DNA of 64,000 nt, from contig NZ_FQZD01000004.1 in NCBI RefSeq assembly GCF_900141835.1, positions 186,001-250,000 on the forward strand, in the 5' to 3' direction. Below, one piece after another: positions 45,255 to 54,825 of this stretch. Under the pieces are notes generated by a model. It was not told the DNA's origin, ran no database searches, and was given only the letters and a program-made list of their open reading frames with translations. The DNA is from Propionispora hippei DSM 15287. GTDB lineage: Bacteria > Bacillota > Negativicutes > Propionisporales > Propionisporaceae. The position numbers and the translations under genes are program-made. Every line of letters begins with the position of its first letter. Position 1 is the stretch's first letter.

Positions 45255-45815
45255 TTATTTCCAGAAGACTATTTCCGGTGCATGTTTTACGACCGGTTCT
45301 TGCTCGCTGGCCGGATAGCCTACAATCAGTGGTGCAACCATAACATAAGTTTCCGGGATGCCTAGCTCTTGCTTGATAGGAGGCTGCTGCAGGAATTCCT
45401 GGGCAAAACCAATCCAACAGGTTCCCAGACCCAGGCTGTGGGCCGCCAGCATCACATTTTGCGCCGCCAGACAGCAATCTGTGACAGCAAACGGACTGGC
45501 TGGTTTGGCATAAACAAGCAGAAGTGTGCCGGCACCATAAAATATATCATAATCATCGCGTGATAACAGGGCATGATATTTCTGCAGTGAAGGAAGTTCT
45601 TCCATCTTACCGATAAGATGTGCCTTGACTTGCTGGGAATAGGCGGACAGTAGGTTTTGGTCCTGAATTACGCCAAAGCACCAAGGTTGGGCGTTGGTGG
45701 CACTGGGAGCCTGGGTCGCAGCAGTGCATAGTTCCTCGATTATTTTTTTATCCACCAGATGACCGGTATACTTACGCACAGAACGTCGGCTATACAGCGT
45801 TTCTTTGAAATCCAT
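45255..45815 (-). CDS. Nitroreductase family protein
   Basis: 186 residues, FMN-dependent fold: MDFKETLYSRRSVRKYTGHLVDKKIIEELCTAATQAPSATNAQPW (FMN-binding Arg/Ser/Asn segment), then AAHSLGLGTCWIGFA and IVGYPASEQE. Reduces nitro or quinone-like substrates with NAD(P)H; true substrate unknown. Single gene, reverse strand, ending at the palindrome shared with rnpB. Confidence 0.92.
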   Translation of the reverse strand: MDFKETLYSRRSVRKYTGHLVDKKIIEELCTAATQAPSATNAQPWCFGVIQDQNLLSAYSQQVKAHLIGKMEELPSLQKYHALLSRDDYDIFYGAGTLLLVYAKPASPFAVTDCCLAAQNVMLAAHSLGLGTCWIGFAQEFLQQPPIKQELGIPETYVMVAPLIVGYPASEQEPVVKHAPEIVFWK

Positions 45816-45903
45816 GGGTCTACCTCCCGAAAATATTTACCTTTATCATAGTAAATTATCCTGGAAAAGTAAAGCACGTCAGGTCCTCACAGTGGGAACT
45901 CAA

Positions 45904-45932
45904 TTGACTTTTGGAAGAATATTCTATATAAT
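45904..45932 (+). promoter_or_regulatory. Sigma-A promoter of trxA
   Basis: TTGACT at 45904-45909, 17 bases, TATAAT at 45927-45932. Confidence 0.65.
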
Positions 45933-46019
45933 TCTAATTATAATTGTTTTTGTTTTACCGTGTTAATGAAAGCCTTTTTTAGATAATAAACTTGATGGGA
46001 TTATAGGGAGGTATGGCAG

Positions 46020-46340
46020 GTGAGTGTGATAAACATTTCAAGTCCGGCAGAATTTACACAGACAATTGCTGCCGACAAACCGGTATTAGTTGATTTTTGG
46101 GCTTCCTGGTGTGGTCCGTGTAAGATGGTTGCGCCTGAAATAGAAGCGGTAGCTGAGGAATATGAGGGGAAAGCCGTCATTGCAAAGGTTAATATTGACG
46201 AGCAGGCGGAACTGGCCAGCCAGTACAATGTGATGAGTATTCCGACCATATTGATTTTTAAAGCAGGCCAGGAAATAAATCGCCTGGTGGGGTACCGGCC
46301 CCGTAAAGATTTTAGTGTTGCGTTGGAGAAAAACCTATAA
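46020..46340 (+). CDS. trxA: Thioredoxin
   Basis: 106 residues, ending in LEKNL. Active site FWASWCGPCK and cis-Pro region MSIPTILIF. GTG start at 46020 after GGAGG. General disulfide reductant, single-gene transcript with its own promoter. Confidence 0.95.
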   Translation: MSVINISSPAEFTQTIAADKPVLVDFWASWCGPCKMVAPEIEAVAEEYEGKAVIAKVNIDEQAELASQYNVMSIPTILIFKAGQEINRLVGYRPRKDFSVALEKNL

Positions 46341-46419
46341 TTTTTTGGGAAATCTTGCTTCTGTGAAATGTAGGGGATGGTTTTCCCGCAAGGCAGTGGT
46401 TTTTCTCCAGGTTTCGCAA

Positions 46420-46435
46420 TGTTTCACGTGGAATA
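46420..46435. promoter_or_regulatory. parS-like site (ParB/Spo0J binding), degenerate
   Basis: TGTTTCACGTGGAATA matches 14 of 16 bases of the Bacillus parS consensus TGTTTCACGTGAAACA. It is intergenic, downstream of trxA. Real parS sites usually cluster near the origin, which is not visible here, so the call is tentative. Confidence 0.35.
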
Positions 46436-46515
46436 TTTTACCAAATGACTTATTTGATTTTGCAAGCTTATTTGGGAGCATTGGAAGATCGTATAATACA
46501 GCAGGGCAATAACGA

Positions 46516-46556
46516 AAACGGCTCTTATTGGTATGTGCCAACTAAGAGCCATTTTG
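46516..46556. terminator. Hairpin downstream of trxA
   Basis: GGCTCTTAtTGG / CCAacTAAGAGCC with A-run before and ATTTTG after; plausible terminator of trxA. The bases between the trxA stop and this hairpin contain only the parS-like site; no supported gene. Confidence 0.6.
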
Positions 46557-46607
46557 CTGCTTTAGGGCGGGTCATCATCTTTCAGTTTTAAAGTTGGTGG
46601 AGCCATC

Positions 46608-46766
46608 GTGTAGTGGCCCATTCACATTTCGCTTAATTACTTGTCTAAATTTCCAGCTGCTTCGTTGTCGTCAATCGGTGTAGGAACCACTACGTCTCAT
46701 TCCTTCGCCTTGCAGATGAAAATTTATCCTGCGTCCTTTAGCTGAAATGTCAACGTGTCACTACAC
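46608..46766 (-). repeat. Hairpin repeat family 1, copy F
   Basis: 159-nt element with imperfect arms of about 53 nt. The outer GTGTAGTG/CACTACAC is at 46608-46615 and 46759-46766, and conserved blocks ACATTTC, TAAATTT and CTGC pair along the stem. They surround a 51-nt loop (46661-46711). On the minus strand the loop starts AAGGCGAAGGA and ends GACGACAACGAA, as in the rnpB copy. It sits immediately upstream of the miaB promoter. Confidence 0.75.
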
Positions 46767-46775
46767 TAGGGGTTG

Positions 46776-46804
46776 TTGTTTGCTGCTTTAATATAGGGTA
46801 TAAT
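46776..46804 (+). promoter_or_regulatory. Sigma-A promoter of miaB
   Basis: TTGTTT at 46776-46781, 17 bases, TATAAT at 46799-46804. Confidence 0.6.
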
Positions 46805-46839
46805 AACCATCAAGATATTTTATGGAGATGATTCTTTTT

Positions 46840-48177
46840 ATGCAGGATGCGATACAGACGAAACGTATGTCCGTGCTGACATATGGATGCCAAATGAATG
46901 AAAATGATTCTGAACGGTTTGTCGGACAGCTGAAGTCTGTCGGTTATGAACTAACCGATAAGCTGGATCAGGCCGATTTAATTATGATAAATACCTGCTG
47001 CGTCAGAGAAAGCGCCGAGCAGAAAATTTATGGAAAAATTGGTGAACTGAAACGGCTTAAGGCGGTAAATCCTAATCTGATTATTGGGATTGCCGGTTGC
47101 ATGGCTCAAAAAGACCGGGATGAAATTTTTAAAAAAGCGGCCCATGTCGACTTTGTCATAGGCACACATAATGTTCACAAATTAACCGAATTAATTGCCG
47201 AGGTGGAAAATAAAAAAGATAAAGTGCTGGCTGTCTGGGATCAGGCCGAACGGTTGGCTGAAAATGTACCTGCCGTACATAAGGGAAAGGTTTCTGCTTA
47301 TGTCCCTATTATGTATGGCTGCAATAATTTCTGCACTTACTGCATTGTGCCTTATGTGCGTGGACGGGAACGCAGCCGGCCAATGAAGGATATTATTAAA
47401 GAAATAGAACAGTTAGGACAGGAAGGTTTTAAAGAAATCACTTTGTTGGGGCAGAATGTAAACTCCTATGGCAAGGATCAAAAACAGGAAGACGGTTTTG
47501 CCCAATTGCTGGCGCGGGTTGATCAGGTGGAGTCCATTGAACGAATTCGTTATATGACTTCCCATCCCCGTGATATGAATCAGGCTGTTATTGATGTAAT
47601 TTGCCAAAGCAAAAAAATATGCGAGCAGTTTCATCTGCCGATCCAGTCAGGCAGCAATAGGGTTTTAGCCAAAATGAACCGTGGTTATACCACTGAGTAC
47701 TATACTAAACTGATTGAGCAAATAAGAAAAAAAGTTCCCCAGGCCAGTATCACGACCGATATCATTGTAGGATTTCCCGGCGAAACTGAAGAATTATTCA
47801 AAGAAACGCTGGAATTTCTAAAAACAATCCGTTTTGATGCTGCTTATACCTTTATTTATTCCAAGCGGTCAGGCACTCCCGCAGCTACTATGCCTGATCA
47901 GATTCCGCTTGCCGAAAAGAAAGCCAGACTGCAGGCGTTAATGGATGTACAGAATACGATCAGCCTGGAAATTAATAAGCAATTGGAAGACAATGTGGTG
48001 GAGGTACTGGTGGAAGGGCCGAGTAAAAACGATGACACCAAACTGATGGGGCGTACCCGTACCAACAAAATCATACTATGGGACAAGCAGGGGCCGGAAC
48101 GGGTCGGGCAATTGCTGTCTGTTAAAATAGATCGTGCCCAGACCTGGGTATTAAAGGGCAAACTCTATAATTATTAA
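46840..48177 (+). CDS. miaB: tRNA i6A37 methylthiotransferase MiaB
   Basis: 445 residues. UPF0004 domain LTYGCQMNENDSER, INTCCVRE, GIAGCMAQ; radical SAM motif YGCNNFCTYCIVPYVRGRERSR; C-terminal TRAM domain. Adds the methylthio group to i6A37 made by MiaA, encoded downstream. ATG 46840 is preceded by GGAGATGATT; the ATG at 46822 overlaps that ribosome site and is unlikely. Confidence 0.96.
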   Translation: MQDAIQTKRMSVLTYGCQMNENDSERFVGQLKSVGYELTDKLDQADLIMINTCCVRESAEQKIYGKIGELKRLKAVNPNLIIGIAGCMAQKDRDEIFKKAAHVDFVIGTHNVHKLTELIAEVENKKDKVLAVWDQAERLAENVPAVHKGKVSAYVPIMYGCNNFCTYCIVPYVRGRERSRPMKDIIKEIEQLGQEGFKEITLLGQNVNSYGKDQKQEDGFAQLLARVDQVESIERIRYMTSHPRDMNQAVIDVICQSKKICEQFHLPIQSGSNRVLAKMNRGYTTEYYTKLIEQIRKKVPQASITTDIIVGFPGETEELFKETLEFLKTIRFDAAYTFIYSKRSGTPAATMPDQIPLAEKKARLQALMDVQNTISLEINKQLEDNVVEVLVEGPSKNDDTKLMGRTRTNKIILWDKQGPERVGQLLSVKIDRAQTWVLKGKLYNY

Positions 48178-48204
48178 CTTGTTTTCCCGGAAAAGGAGGA
48201 GACG

Positions 48205-50799
48205 ATGAGCGTAAGTTATACTCCTATGCTGGAGCAATACCGCGAGATTAAGGCTAAGCATCCGGAAGAAATTTTGTTTTTCCGGCTTGGTGATTTTTAT
48301 GAGATGTTTTTTTCCGATGCCGAGTTAGCTTCCAGGGAATTGGAAATCACCCTGACCTCTCGCGAGGGCGGTCAGAATACGAGAGTTCCTATGTGCGGTA
48401 TTCCTTATCATGCGGCAGATACCTATATTGCCAAACTGATTGGCAAAGGCTATAAAATTGCCATTTGCGAACAAATGGAGGATCCCAAGCAGGTAAAGGG
48501 ATTGGTACGGCGGGAAGTGATCAAGATTATTACGCCGGGGACTGTATTATCGGAAAATCTTTTGCCTGACCAGAATAATAATTTTTTGGTGGTTGTTTGG
48601 GAAGAAAGCGAAGAAATCAGTCTGGCCGCGGCTGATATTTCCACTGGTGAGTGTTTGTGGACGGTTTTTAGTGGACTGTATCGTTTAAATGGTCTGTGTG
48701 ATCAATTGTTTAGGCTGATGCCTGCCGAACTGGTGCTGGCCTCCAAGCTGGAAAATATAGCGGAACTGGAAGCTTTTATCGAGAATCGGCTCTCCCGCTG
48801 CACAGTCACTACGCTGAATGTGTCGGATGTTGATTCCATTAAGGCCTTGCCGCAGCAATTCTTTTCACCGGCGGAGCTTCCCCAGGCTGTTGGAGCTTGC
48901 ATGGCTGTAGGTTGTTTGTTGCACTATTTGCAGCAGACAGTAAAGAACGACTTGTCACATATTAACTGCCTGGTTAAATACAATGCCGCCGAGCATCTTA
49001 TTCTGGATGCAGCTACGCTGAGGAATTTAGAGATAACACGCAATATGCGGGACGGCAGTAAAAAAGATACATTGTTCTCCGTATTGGACTTTACCCAAAC
49101 CGCCATGGGCGGACGGCTTTTAAAAAAGTGGCTGGAATATCCGTTATTGAAGACTGAGGAAATTACAGCCCGGCAGAATGCAGTGGGAAGCTTCCTGGAA
49201 TTGCCTGTCGTACGCCAAAACATACATAGACTGTTAACGGGAATTTATGATTTTGAGCGTATATTAACCAGGATTGAGGTCGGAACAGCCAATGCCCGGG
49301 ACTTGGTCGCTTTAAAAGCTTCTTTAGACATCGTGCCTGAAATTAAGGATTGCTTGCAGGATATCCGTGATCCGTTGCTGGCCTATCTGCAGGGGCAGAT
49401 ACGAAACCATGCGGATGTGGTCGAACTTATTGCTTCGGCCATTGTGGATACGCCACCCTTTTCGGTCCGCGAAGGCGGCATGATCAAAGAAGGTTATCAT
49501 GCCGAACTGGATGAGCTGCGATTTATTTCGCGGGACAGTAAGAAATGGATACAGGAGCTGGAGTCACAGGAACGGGAAAAGACGGGAATCAAATCGCTCA
49601 AGGTAGGCTACAACAAAGTATTCGGTTACTATCTGGAGGTAACCCATACCCATGCGGCGGCAGTCCCTGCACAGTATATACGTAAACAAACACTGGCTAA
49701 TGCCGAACGATACATCACACCGGAACTCAAGGATTTTGAAACCAAAATTCTTGGAGCCCAGGAGAAAATTGTATCCATCGAATACCATCTATTTAGTGAA
49801 GTTCGCGATTATATTAAAGAAAAGATTAAAGAAATTCAGCAGACAGCCCGGCAAATCGCCCAGGTGGATGTACTGACTGCTTTGGGAGAAGCGGCGGCTC
49901 GCTATAACTATATACGTCCGGCTATTAACACCAGAAATGAAATCATTCTTAAAGACGGCCGGCATCCGGTGGTGGAACGCTTGCTGGTACGGGAAATGTT
50001 TGTTCCTAATGACACGGTGCTGAATCATACCGACAGTGAAGTGATGATCATTACCGGTCCGAATATGGCCGGCAAATCGACCTATATGCGTCAGGTTGCC
50101 GTACTTGTCCTGCTGGCGCAGATCGGCAGTTTTATTCCGGCGCGGGAAGCCAGCATTTGTCCGGTGGATCGTATCTTTACCCGGGTAGGGGCAAGTGATG
50201 ATTTGGCCACCGGCCAAAGCACCTTTATGGTGGAAATGAATGAAGTGGCGCAAATTCTTAAACATGCCACACAGAAAAGCCTGATTATACTGGATGAAAT
50301 CGGCCGGGGAACCAGCACCTTTGATGGTATGAGCATCGCCAAGGCGGTTATTGAGCATATCAAAAAGAAGATTAAGGCAAAAACCTTGTTTGCCACCCAC
50401 TATCATGAGCTGACTGATTTGGCGGAGTGGAATGGCAGCATAAAAAACTATTCCGTAGCCGTAAAGGAACGGGGCAAGGAAGTTGTTTTTCTGAGGCGGA
50501 TTGTGCCGGGCGGTGCCGACAAAAGCTATGGTATCCATGTGGCTCAGTTGGCCGGGCTGCCGAAAGGCACGATTGAACGGGCGCAGGAGATATTAATTGA
50601 ATTGGAGCAGCAGCATGTTTGTGTGCAGGAAAGAGTCGCCCAGGAACAGACGGCTGCGGCTAACCAGCCGACCCTGTTTAGCAGTGCGCTGGCGGATGAT
50701 ATCTTGTCACTGGACATTATGACACTGACTCCGCTGGAAGCGCTGAATGTGTTATACAAGCTTCAAAATCAGGCCAGACAGGAGACTGGAAAGCTATGA
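48205..50799 (+). CDS. mutS: DNA mismatch repair protein MutS
   Basis: 864 residues, full length. Mismatch-binding N-terminus with YTPMLEQYREIKAKHPEEILFFRLGDFYEMFFSDAELASRELEITLTSR (F-x-E type FYEMF), connector, lever and clamp domains, and the ATPase with ITGPNMAGKSTYMRQVA, DEIGRGTSTFDGMSIA and FATHYHEL. Overlaps mutL by 4 bases (ATGA), so the two are translationally coupled. Confidence 0.98.
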   Translation: MSVSYTPMLEQYREIKAKHPEEILFFRLGDFYEMFFSDAELASRELEITLTSREGGQNTRVPMCGIPYHAADTYIAKLIGKGYKIAICEQMEDPKQVKGLVRREVIKIITPGTVLSENLLPDQNNNFLVVVWEESEEISLAAADISTGECLWTVFSGLYRLNGLCDQLFRLMPAELVLASKLENIAELEAFIENRLSRCTVTTLNVSDVDSIKALPQQFFSPAELPQAVGACMAVGCLLHYLQQTVKNDLSHINCLVKYNAAEHLILDAATLRNLEITRNMRDGSKKDTLFSVLDFTQTAMGGRLLKKWLEYPLLKTEEITARQNAVGSFLELPVVRQNIHRLLTGIYDFERILTRIEVGTANARDLVALKASLDIVPEIKDCLQDIRDPLLAYLQGQIRNHADVVELIASAIVDTPPFSVREGGMIKEGYHAELDELRFISRDSKKWIQELESQEREKTGIKSLKVGYNKVFGYYLEVTHTHAAAVPAQYIRKQTLANAERYITPELKDFETKILGAQEKIVSIEYHLFSEVRDYIKEKIKEIQQTARQIAQVDVLTALGEAAARYNYIRPAINTRNEIILKDGRHPVVERLLVREMFVPNDTVLNHTDSEVMIITGPNMAGKSTYMRQVAVLVLLAQIGSFIPAREASICPVDRIFTRVGASDDLATGQSTFMVEMNEVAQILKHATQKSLIILDEIGRGTSTFDGMSIAKAVIEHIKKKIKAKTLFATHYHELTDLAEWNGSIKNYSVAVKERGKEVVFLRRIVPGGADKSYGIHVAQLAGLPKGTIERAQEILIELEQQHVCVQERVAQEQTAAANQPTLFSSALADDILSLDIMTLTPLEALNVLYKLQNQARQETGKL

Positions 50800-52631
50800 G
50801 CCATTCCATTATTCATGTGCTTGATGAAAATACAGCCAATAAGATTGCCGCCGGTGAGGTGGTGGAGCGTCCTGCTTCCATTGTCAAGGAGCTGGCGGAG
50901 AATTCGCTGGATGCCGGTAGCCGGAATATAGAAATCGAGATTGCCGAAGGCGGTATTCCCTTTATCCGGGTGACTGATGACGGCAGCGGGATGAGTCGTG
51001 AAGACGCGAAGTTGTCGGTGTTACGCCATGCAACCAGCAAGATCTATGAAGTTGACGATCTGGAATGCATAAGTTCTTTGGGGTTTCGCGGTGAAGCCCT
51101 GCCCAGTATCGCTGCGGTATCCAAATTTTCGCTTACCACCAGACTGCATGGGGAAGAACTGGGAACTTATCTGGAAATCCAGGGTGGAACGATAAGCGAC
51201 CTTAGGGAAGGTGCCGGTCAGGTTGGTACCACCATTACCATTCAGGATTTGTTCTTTAACACGCCGGCCAGACGGAAATTTTTAAAAACACCGGCAACAG
51301 AGGCGTCACAAATTCATCAGGTTGTCACCAAGCTGGCCTTATCACACCCGGATGTATCGTTTAAATTGATTAATAATCAGAAACTGGTGCTGCACACGCC
51401 GGGAACCAATAAGCTCAGAGACACACTGACAAGCCTTTATGGTACTCAGATTGCGCCCGACCTTATTGAGATTGATTATGCCGATACGAATATCAGCATT
51501 TCCGGCATGATCGGTAAGCCGACCTTGCTTAAAGGCAGCCGGCAGTGGCAAACTTATATTGTCAATTTACGGGTTATTAACAGCCGGTTTATTGCTAAAG
51601 CCATTGATAATGCCTATCATTCTTTATTGCCGAAAACAGGGTTTCCCTTAGCTGTACTGCAAATAACGGTGCCGTTAGATAGCGTGGATGTAAATGTTCA
51701 TCCGCAAAAAAGCGATGTCAAATTCCGCGATGAGCAACAAGTTTTTCGCGCCGTGTATAAGGCGGTTACAACAACACTGGTGAATCCCCAGCAGCCTACC
51801 CAACTGGCTTCTCCTATACGGCCGAAATTCATTGAACGCCATCCTGCGCAGCCGGTTGAAGGCTTATTTGGCAGACAGCCAGAATATAAAGAACCCGTAC
51901 CCTATCAATCCTACCAGAAATCGAATGTGATATATGAAAAGCCGAGTGTGAGCTTTTCGGCTGTCCGGGAGGCTGTGAAGAGACAGGACGAAGAGCAAAA
52001 GGCCTCCTGGCAGGCTGAAGCTACGCCGGTGTTGCCTGCCAGGGCAGAAGAACCGGCAGAGTCTTTTGAACTACGCGTTATGGGGCAGATTGCCGAATGT
52101 TATCTGATCGCGCAAGGCAAAGACGGCCTTTACATCATTGATCAACACGCCGCCCATGAACGCATTCTTTATGATAAGTTTGGCCAGGCCGCCGAGCGCA
52201 TTCCTTTTCAGCAATTGCTGGTGCCGCTTTTCTTTGAGTTCAGCCAGGTGGAAATTGATGTAATCAGCGAGCAGGCCGAGGTGTTTCAACAACTGGGTTT
52301 TTCCCTGGATGTGGTTGGACCTAACACCGTCAGATTGACGGAAGCTCCGTCAGATATTTCTCCTGCTGCCAGTGAGGCATTATTAAGGCAGATTCTGACT
52401 GAAATACAGGGCCTACATAATCCTACCGCCCAGGATCTGCGCCATGCCTGCCTGCAAATCGCCTCCTGCAAAGCGGCGATTAAAGCCGGCGATACGCTGT
52501 CGCTGGAGCAGATGCAGGCGCTGGTCAACGAGCTTTGTGCCACTACCCTGCCGTATACCTGCCCCCACGGCAGGCCAGTGATTGTCCGGTTTTCGCCGCA
52601 GGACATGGCAAAAATGTTTAAACGAACTTAA
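50796..52631 (+). CDS. mutL: DNA mismatch repair protein MutL
   Basis: 611 residues. N-terminal GHKL ATPase: ENSLDAGSRNIEIEI, DDGSGMSREDA, LGFRGEALPSIAAVSKF. Central Pro/Gln-rich linker (about residues 335-420). The C-terminal endonuclease domain has DQHAAHERILYD, where the last acidic position is Asp rather than the usual Glu, plus SCKAAIKAGD and CPHGRP. The presence of these metal motifs means it is the nicking, MutH-independent type. Confidence 0.97.
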   Translation: MSHSIIHVLDENTANKIAAGEVVERPASIVKELAENSLDAGSRNIEIEIAEGGIPFIRVTDDGSGMSREDAKLSVLRHATSKIYEVDDLECISSLGFRGEALPSIAAVSKFSLTTRLHGEELGTYLEIQGGTISDLREGAGQVGTTITIQDLFFNTPARRKFLKTPATEASQIHQVVTKLALSHPDVSFKLINNQKLVLHTPGTNKLRDTLTSLYGTQIAPDLIEIDYADTNISISGMIGKPTLLKGSRQWQTYIVNLRVINSRFIAKAIDNAYHSLLPKTGFPLAVLQITVPLDSVDVNVHPQKSDVKFRDEQQVFRAVYKAVTTTLVNPQQPTQLASPIRPKFIERHPAQPVEGLFGRQPEYKEPVPYQSYQKSNVIYEKPSVSFSAVREAVKRQDEEQKASWQAEATPVLPARAEEPAESFELRVMGQIAECYLIAQGKDGLYIIDQHAAHERILYDKFGQAAERIPFQQLLVPLFFEFSQVEIDVISEQAEVFQQLGFSLDVVGPNTVRLTEAPSDISPAASEALLRQILTEIQGLHNPTAQDLRHACLQIASCKAAIKAGDTLSLEQMQALVNELCATTLPYTCPHGRPVIVRFSPQDMAKMFKRT

Positions 52632-52639
52632 GAACCACT

Positions 52640-52735
52640 GCAACTGCGCGTTCTGGCGAATTTTCTTCCACCTAGCAAGAAAAAGATCGTTAGGCCGAAA
52701 GGTTCATGAATTCAGCGGTTCTCTAAAGAGGAAGG
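52640..52735 (-). repeat. Interspersed repeat family 2, shortened copy D
   Basis: Fills the mutL gap. On the minus strand: terminal GAACCGCTG (pairs with CAGTGGTTC at the other end), TTTCGGCCTAACG, then directly the right-hand block AGGTGGAAGAAAATTCGCCAGAACGCG. It lacks the roughly 60-base middle of copies A-C, consistent with an internal deletion. Confidence 0.5.
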
Positions 52736-52736
52736 T

Positions 52737-53522
52737 ATGCAGTTGATTGTTACAACAGGGATTTATCCAACCGAAGCCACCGTTCAACAGGCCGAGTCTA
52801 TGGCAAAAACATTGCAGGTCCCCTATGTCCGGCGGGGTAAACAATCACTGGACTTTTTAAAAGCCAGTCATAAAGCTGAGCTTCTCGTAGTGGTAAAAAA
52901 GCAGGGCCCTGTGGTGATCACACCGGGGGGAGAGTACTTTTTTCATTTGAGCATGGCAGAATTACGTATAAATAATTTGAAAAATGGAAAACCTGACCAT
53001 ATGGTGGAGGCCATGGGGCTCTCTGCCGGGATGTCCGTATTAGATTGCACAATGGGTTTGGCTACCGACGCTATTGTTGCCAGTTTTGTTGCCGGCGCGG
53101 CAGGGCAGATCGCTGGAATAGAGCATGCTCTGTTGATCGCGCAAATTACCGAATACGGTCTGCGTCATTTCTCAGCCAAGGATGAGGCAGTTACCCAGGC
53201 ATTACGGCGCATACAGGTTGTTTGGGCAGACTATTATGAGTATCTTTGCCATGTGCCGGATAAAAGCTTTGATATTGTGTATTTCGATCCGATGTTTCGT
53301 CATCCTATCCATAGCAGCTCCAACCTTAAACCGCTTCGTTATCTGGCCGATGACCGTCCCTTGCTGCCGGAAGCAGTCCAGGAGGCTTGCCGTATTGCCA
53401 GGCAGCGTGTCGTTATCAAAGAAACCCGCAACAGTGCCGAATTTGATAAGTTTTCCTTGTCAGGCCTGTATGGCGGAAAATACAGCAGCGTACATTATGG
53501 CGTAATTCAGGTTAACGGATAA
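52737..53522 (+). CDS. Class I SAM-dependent methyltransferase (RsmJ-like)
   Basis: 261 residues. N-terminal region MQLIVTTGIYPTEATVQQAESMAKTLQVPYVRR, SAM-site MSVLDCTMGLATDAIVASF, and the motif IVYFDPMFRHP, which resembles the DPMFP of RsmJ (16S rRNA G1516 methyltransferase). The substrate may be rRNA but is not proven. ATG at 52737 after GAGGAAGG; 18 bases upstream of miaA, so likely one operon with it. Confidence 0.85.
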   Translation: MQLIVTTGIYPTEATVQQAESMAKTLQVPYVRRGKQSLDFLKASHKAELLVVVKKQGPVVITPGGEYFFHLSMAELRINNLKNGKPDHMVEAMGLSAGMSVLDCTMGLATDAIVASFVAGAAGQIAGIEHALLIAQITEYGLRHFSAKDEAVTQALRRIQVVWADYYEYLCHVPDKSFDIVYFDPMFRHPIHSSSNLKPLRYLADDRPLLPEAVQEACRIARQRVVIKETRNSAEFDKFSLSGLYGGKYSSVHYGVIQVNG

Positions 53523-53540
53523 GGTGGATGGGAGAAGGAT

Positions 53541-54473
53541 ATGGAACGTGTAATTGCAGTTATTGGTCCGACAGCCGTCGGCAAAACAAGAGTCAGCATT
53601 GATCTGGCTAAATTGCTGGAGACAGAAGTGATTTCCGGTGATTCCATGCTTGTGTATAAAAGGATGAATATAGGTACTGCCAAGCCGACGCTACAAGAGC
53701 GGGCAGGAATTGTACATCACCTGATCGACTATATTGAGCCGGTCGAAACTTTTAGTGTAACCGATTTTCAACAAATAGCAGCACAATATATTACCGGGAT
53801 TAACCGGCGGGGAAAGATTCCCATTCTGGCCGGTGGCACAGGACTCTACGTCAGAGCCCTGCTGGAAAACTATCAGTTTAATGAGACTCCCGGCGATTCG
53901 GAGTTTCGTCAACACTTAGAAAAGATGGCAGAGCAGTACGGTAACGACCATCTGCATGCCATGCTGGCCAGGAGCGATTCACAGGCGGCTTTGCGGCTTC
54001 ATCCAAACGATCGCCGGCGCATTATACGGGCTTTGGAGGTACGGGAGCTGGGCGGCGAAAGCATATCACAAACAAAGGAGAAGCCTGAACTGGTTTATGA
54101 GTCGGTTGTTATTGGCTTAACCATGGAGCGGGCTAAGCTGTATCAGAATATAAATCTCCGTGTTGACCAAATGATGGCCGCCGGCTTGGAAAAAGAAGTG
54201 GCAGAGTTGCTCTGTTCGGGTGTATCACCTGACTGCCAGTCCATGAAGGGGATTGGTTATAAAGAGATGGTTGCCTACCTGCAGGGTAGGATGGATTTAC
54301 CTTCTACGGTAAATCAAATTAAACAGGCTACCAGAAATTTTGCCAAACGCCAACTTACCTGGTATCGCAGAATGCCTTATATTCAATGGTTTTCAGTTGA
54401 TGAGTACGACAGTTATGAGAAAATGATGGAAACAATTTACAAATGCATTGCAGGAAAGTTTTGTCTTAAGTAG
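53541..54473 (+). CDS. miaA: tRNA dimethylallyltransferase MiaA
   Basis: 310 residues. VIGPTAVGKTRVSIDLA (P-loop), ISGDSMLVYKRMNIGTAKP, GGTGLYVRAL, and the C-terminal QATRNFAKRQLTWYRR. Transfers a dimethylallyl group to A37 of UNN-decoding tRNAs, the substrate for MiaB. Upstream of hfq, as in many bacteria. Confidence 0.97.
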   Translation: MERVIAVIGPTAVGKTRVSIDLAKLLETEVISGDSMLVYKRMNIGTAKPTLQERAGIVHHLIDYIEPVETFSVTDFQQIAAQYITGINRRGKIPILAGGTGLYVRALLENYQFNETPGDSEFRQHLEKMAEQYGNDHLHAMLARSDSQAALRLHPNDRRRIIRALEVRELGGESISQTKEKPELVYESVVIGLTMERAKLYQNINLRVDQMMAAGLEKEVAELLCSGVSPDCQSMKGIGYKEMVAYLQGRMDLPSTVNQIKQATRNFAKRQLTWYRRMPYIQWFSVDEYDSYEKMMETIYKCIAGKFCLK

Positions 54474-54539
54474 AATAAAAATTAGAATATGGCGATGAAT
54501 GTTGTTTTTGGCAAATCATAAATACGGAGGGGTTAATTC

Positions 54540-54791
54540 ATGACAACAAAAGTAATCAATTTGCAGGATAGTTTTTTAAATCAAGTGCGTAAAGAAAATG
54601 TTCCGGTTGTAATTTACCTGGTTAACGGATTTCAACTGAGGGGATCAGTTAGAGGCTTTGATAATTTTACGGTCATCATTGAAAATGATGGAAAACAGCA
54701 ATTAGTATATAAGCATGCGATATCAACTATTACCCCTTTTCGTCCACTATCTGCCAGCTACCATGATAAAAAAGAAGAAAGTAAAATATAA
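54540..54791 (+). CDS. hfq: RNA chaperone Hfq
   Basis: 83 residues. Sm1 region [36 protein letters not shown] and Sm2 motif [14 protein letters not shown] (YKHA). Hexameric RNA-binding protein for small RNA regulation. ATG at 54540 after CGGAGGGG. Followed by a strong terminator. Confidence 0.97.
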   Translation: MTTKVINLQDSFLNQVRKENVPVVIYLVNGFQLRGSVRGFDNFTVIIENDGKQQLVYKHAISTITPFRPLSASYHDKKEESKI

Positions 54792-54793
54792 AC

Positions 54794-54825
54794 AGATGCT
54801 CCGGTTTTTCCGGAGCATCTGTTAC
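54794..54825 (+). terminator. Terminator of hfq (first copy of a 32-bp direct repeat)
   Basis: GATGCTCCGG / CCGGAGCATC with a TTTTT loop. The full 32 bases recur identically at 56293-56324, on the far side of the next gene. Confidence 0.85.

Noticed and set aside
46335-46541. 68-residue reverse-strand reading frame after trxA
   Set aside because: No ribosome site, overlaps the trxA terminator region and the parS-like site, and shows no protein-like pattern.
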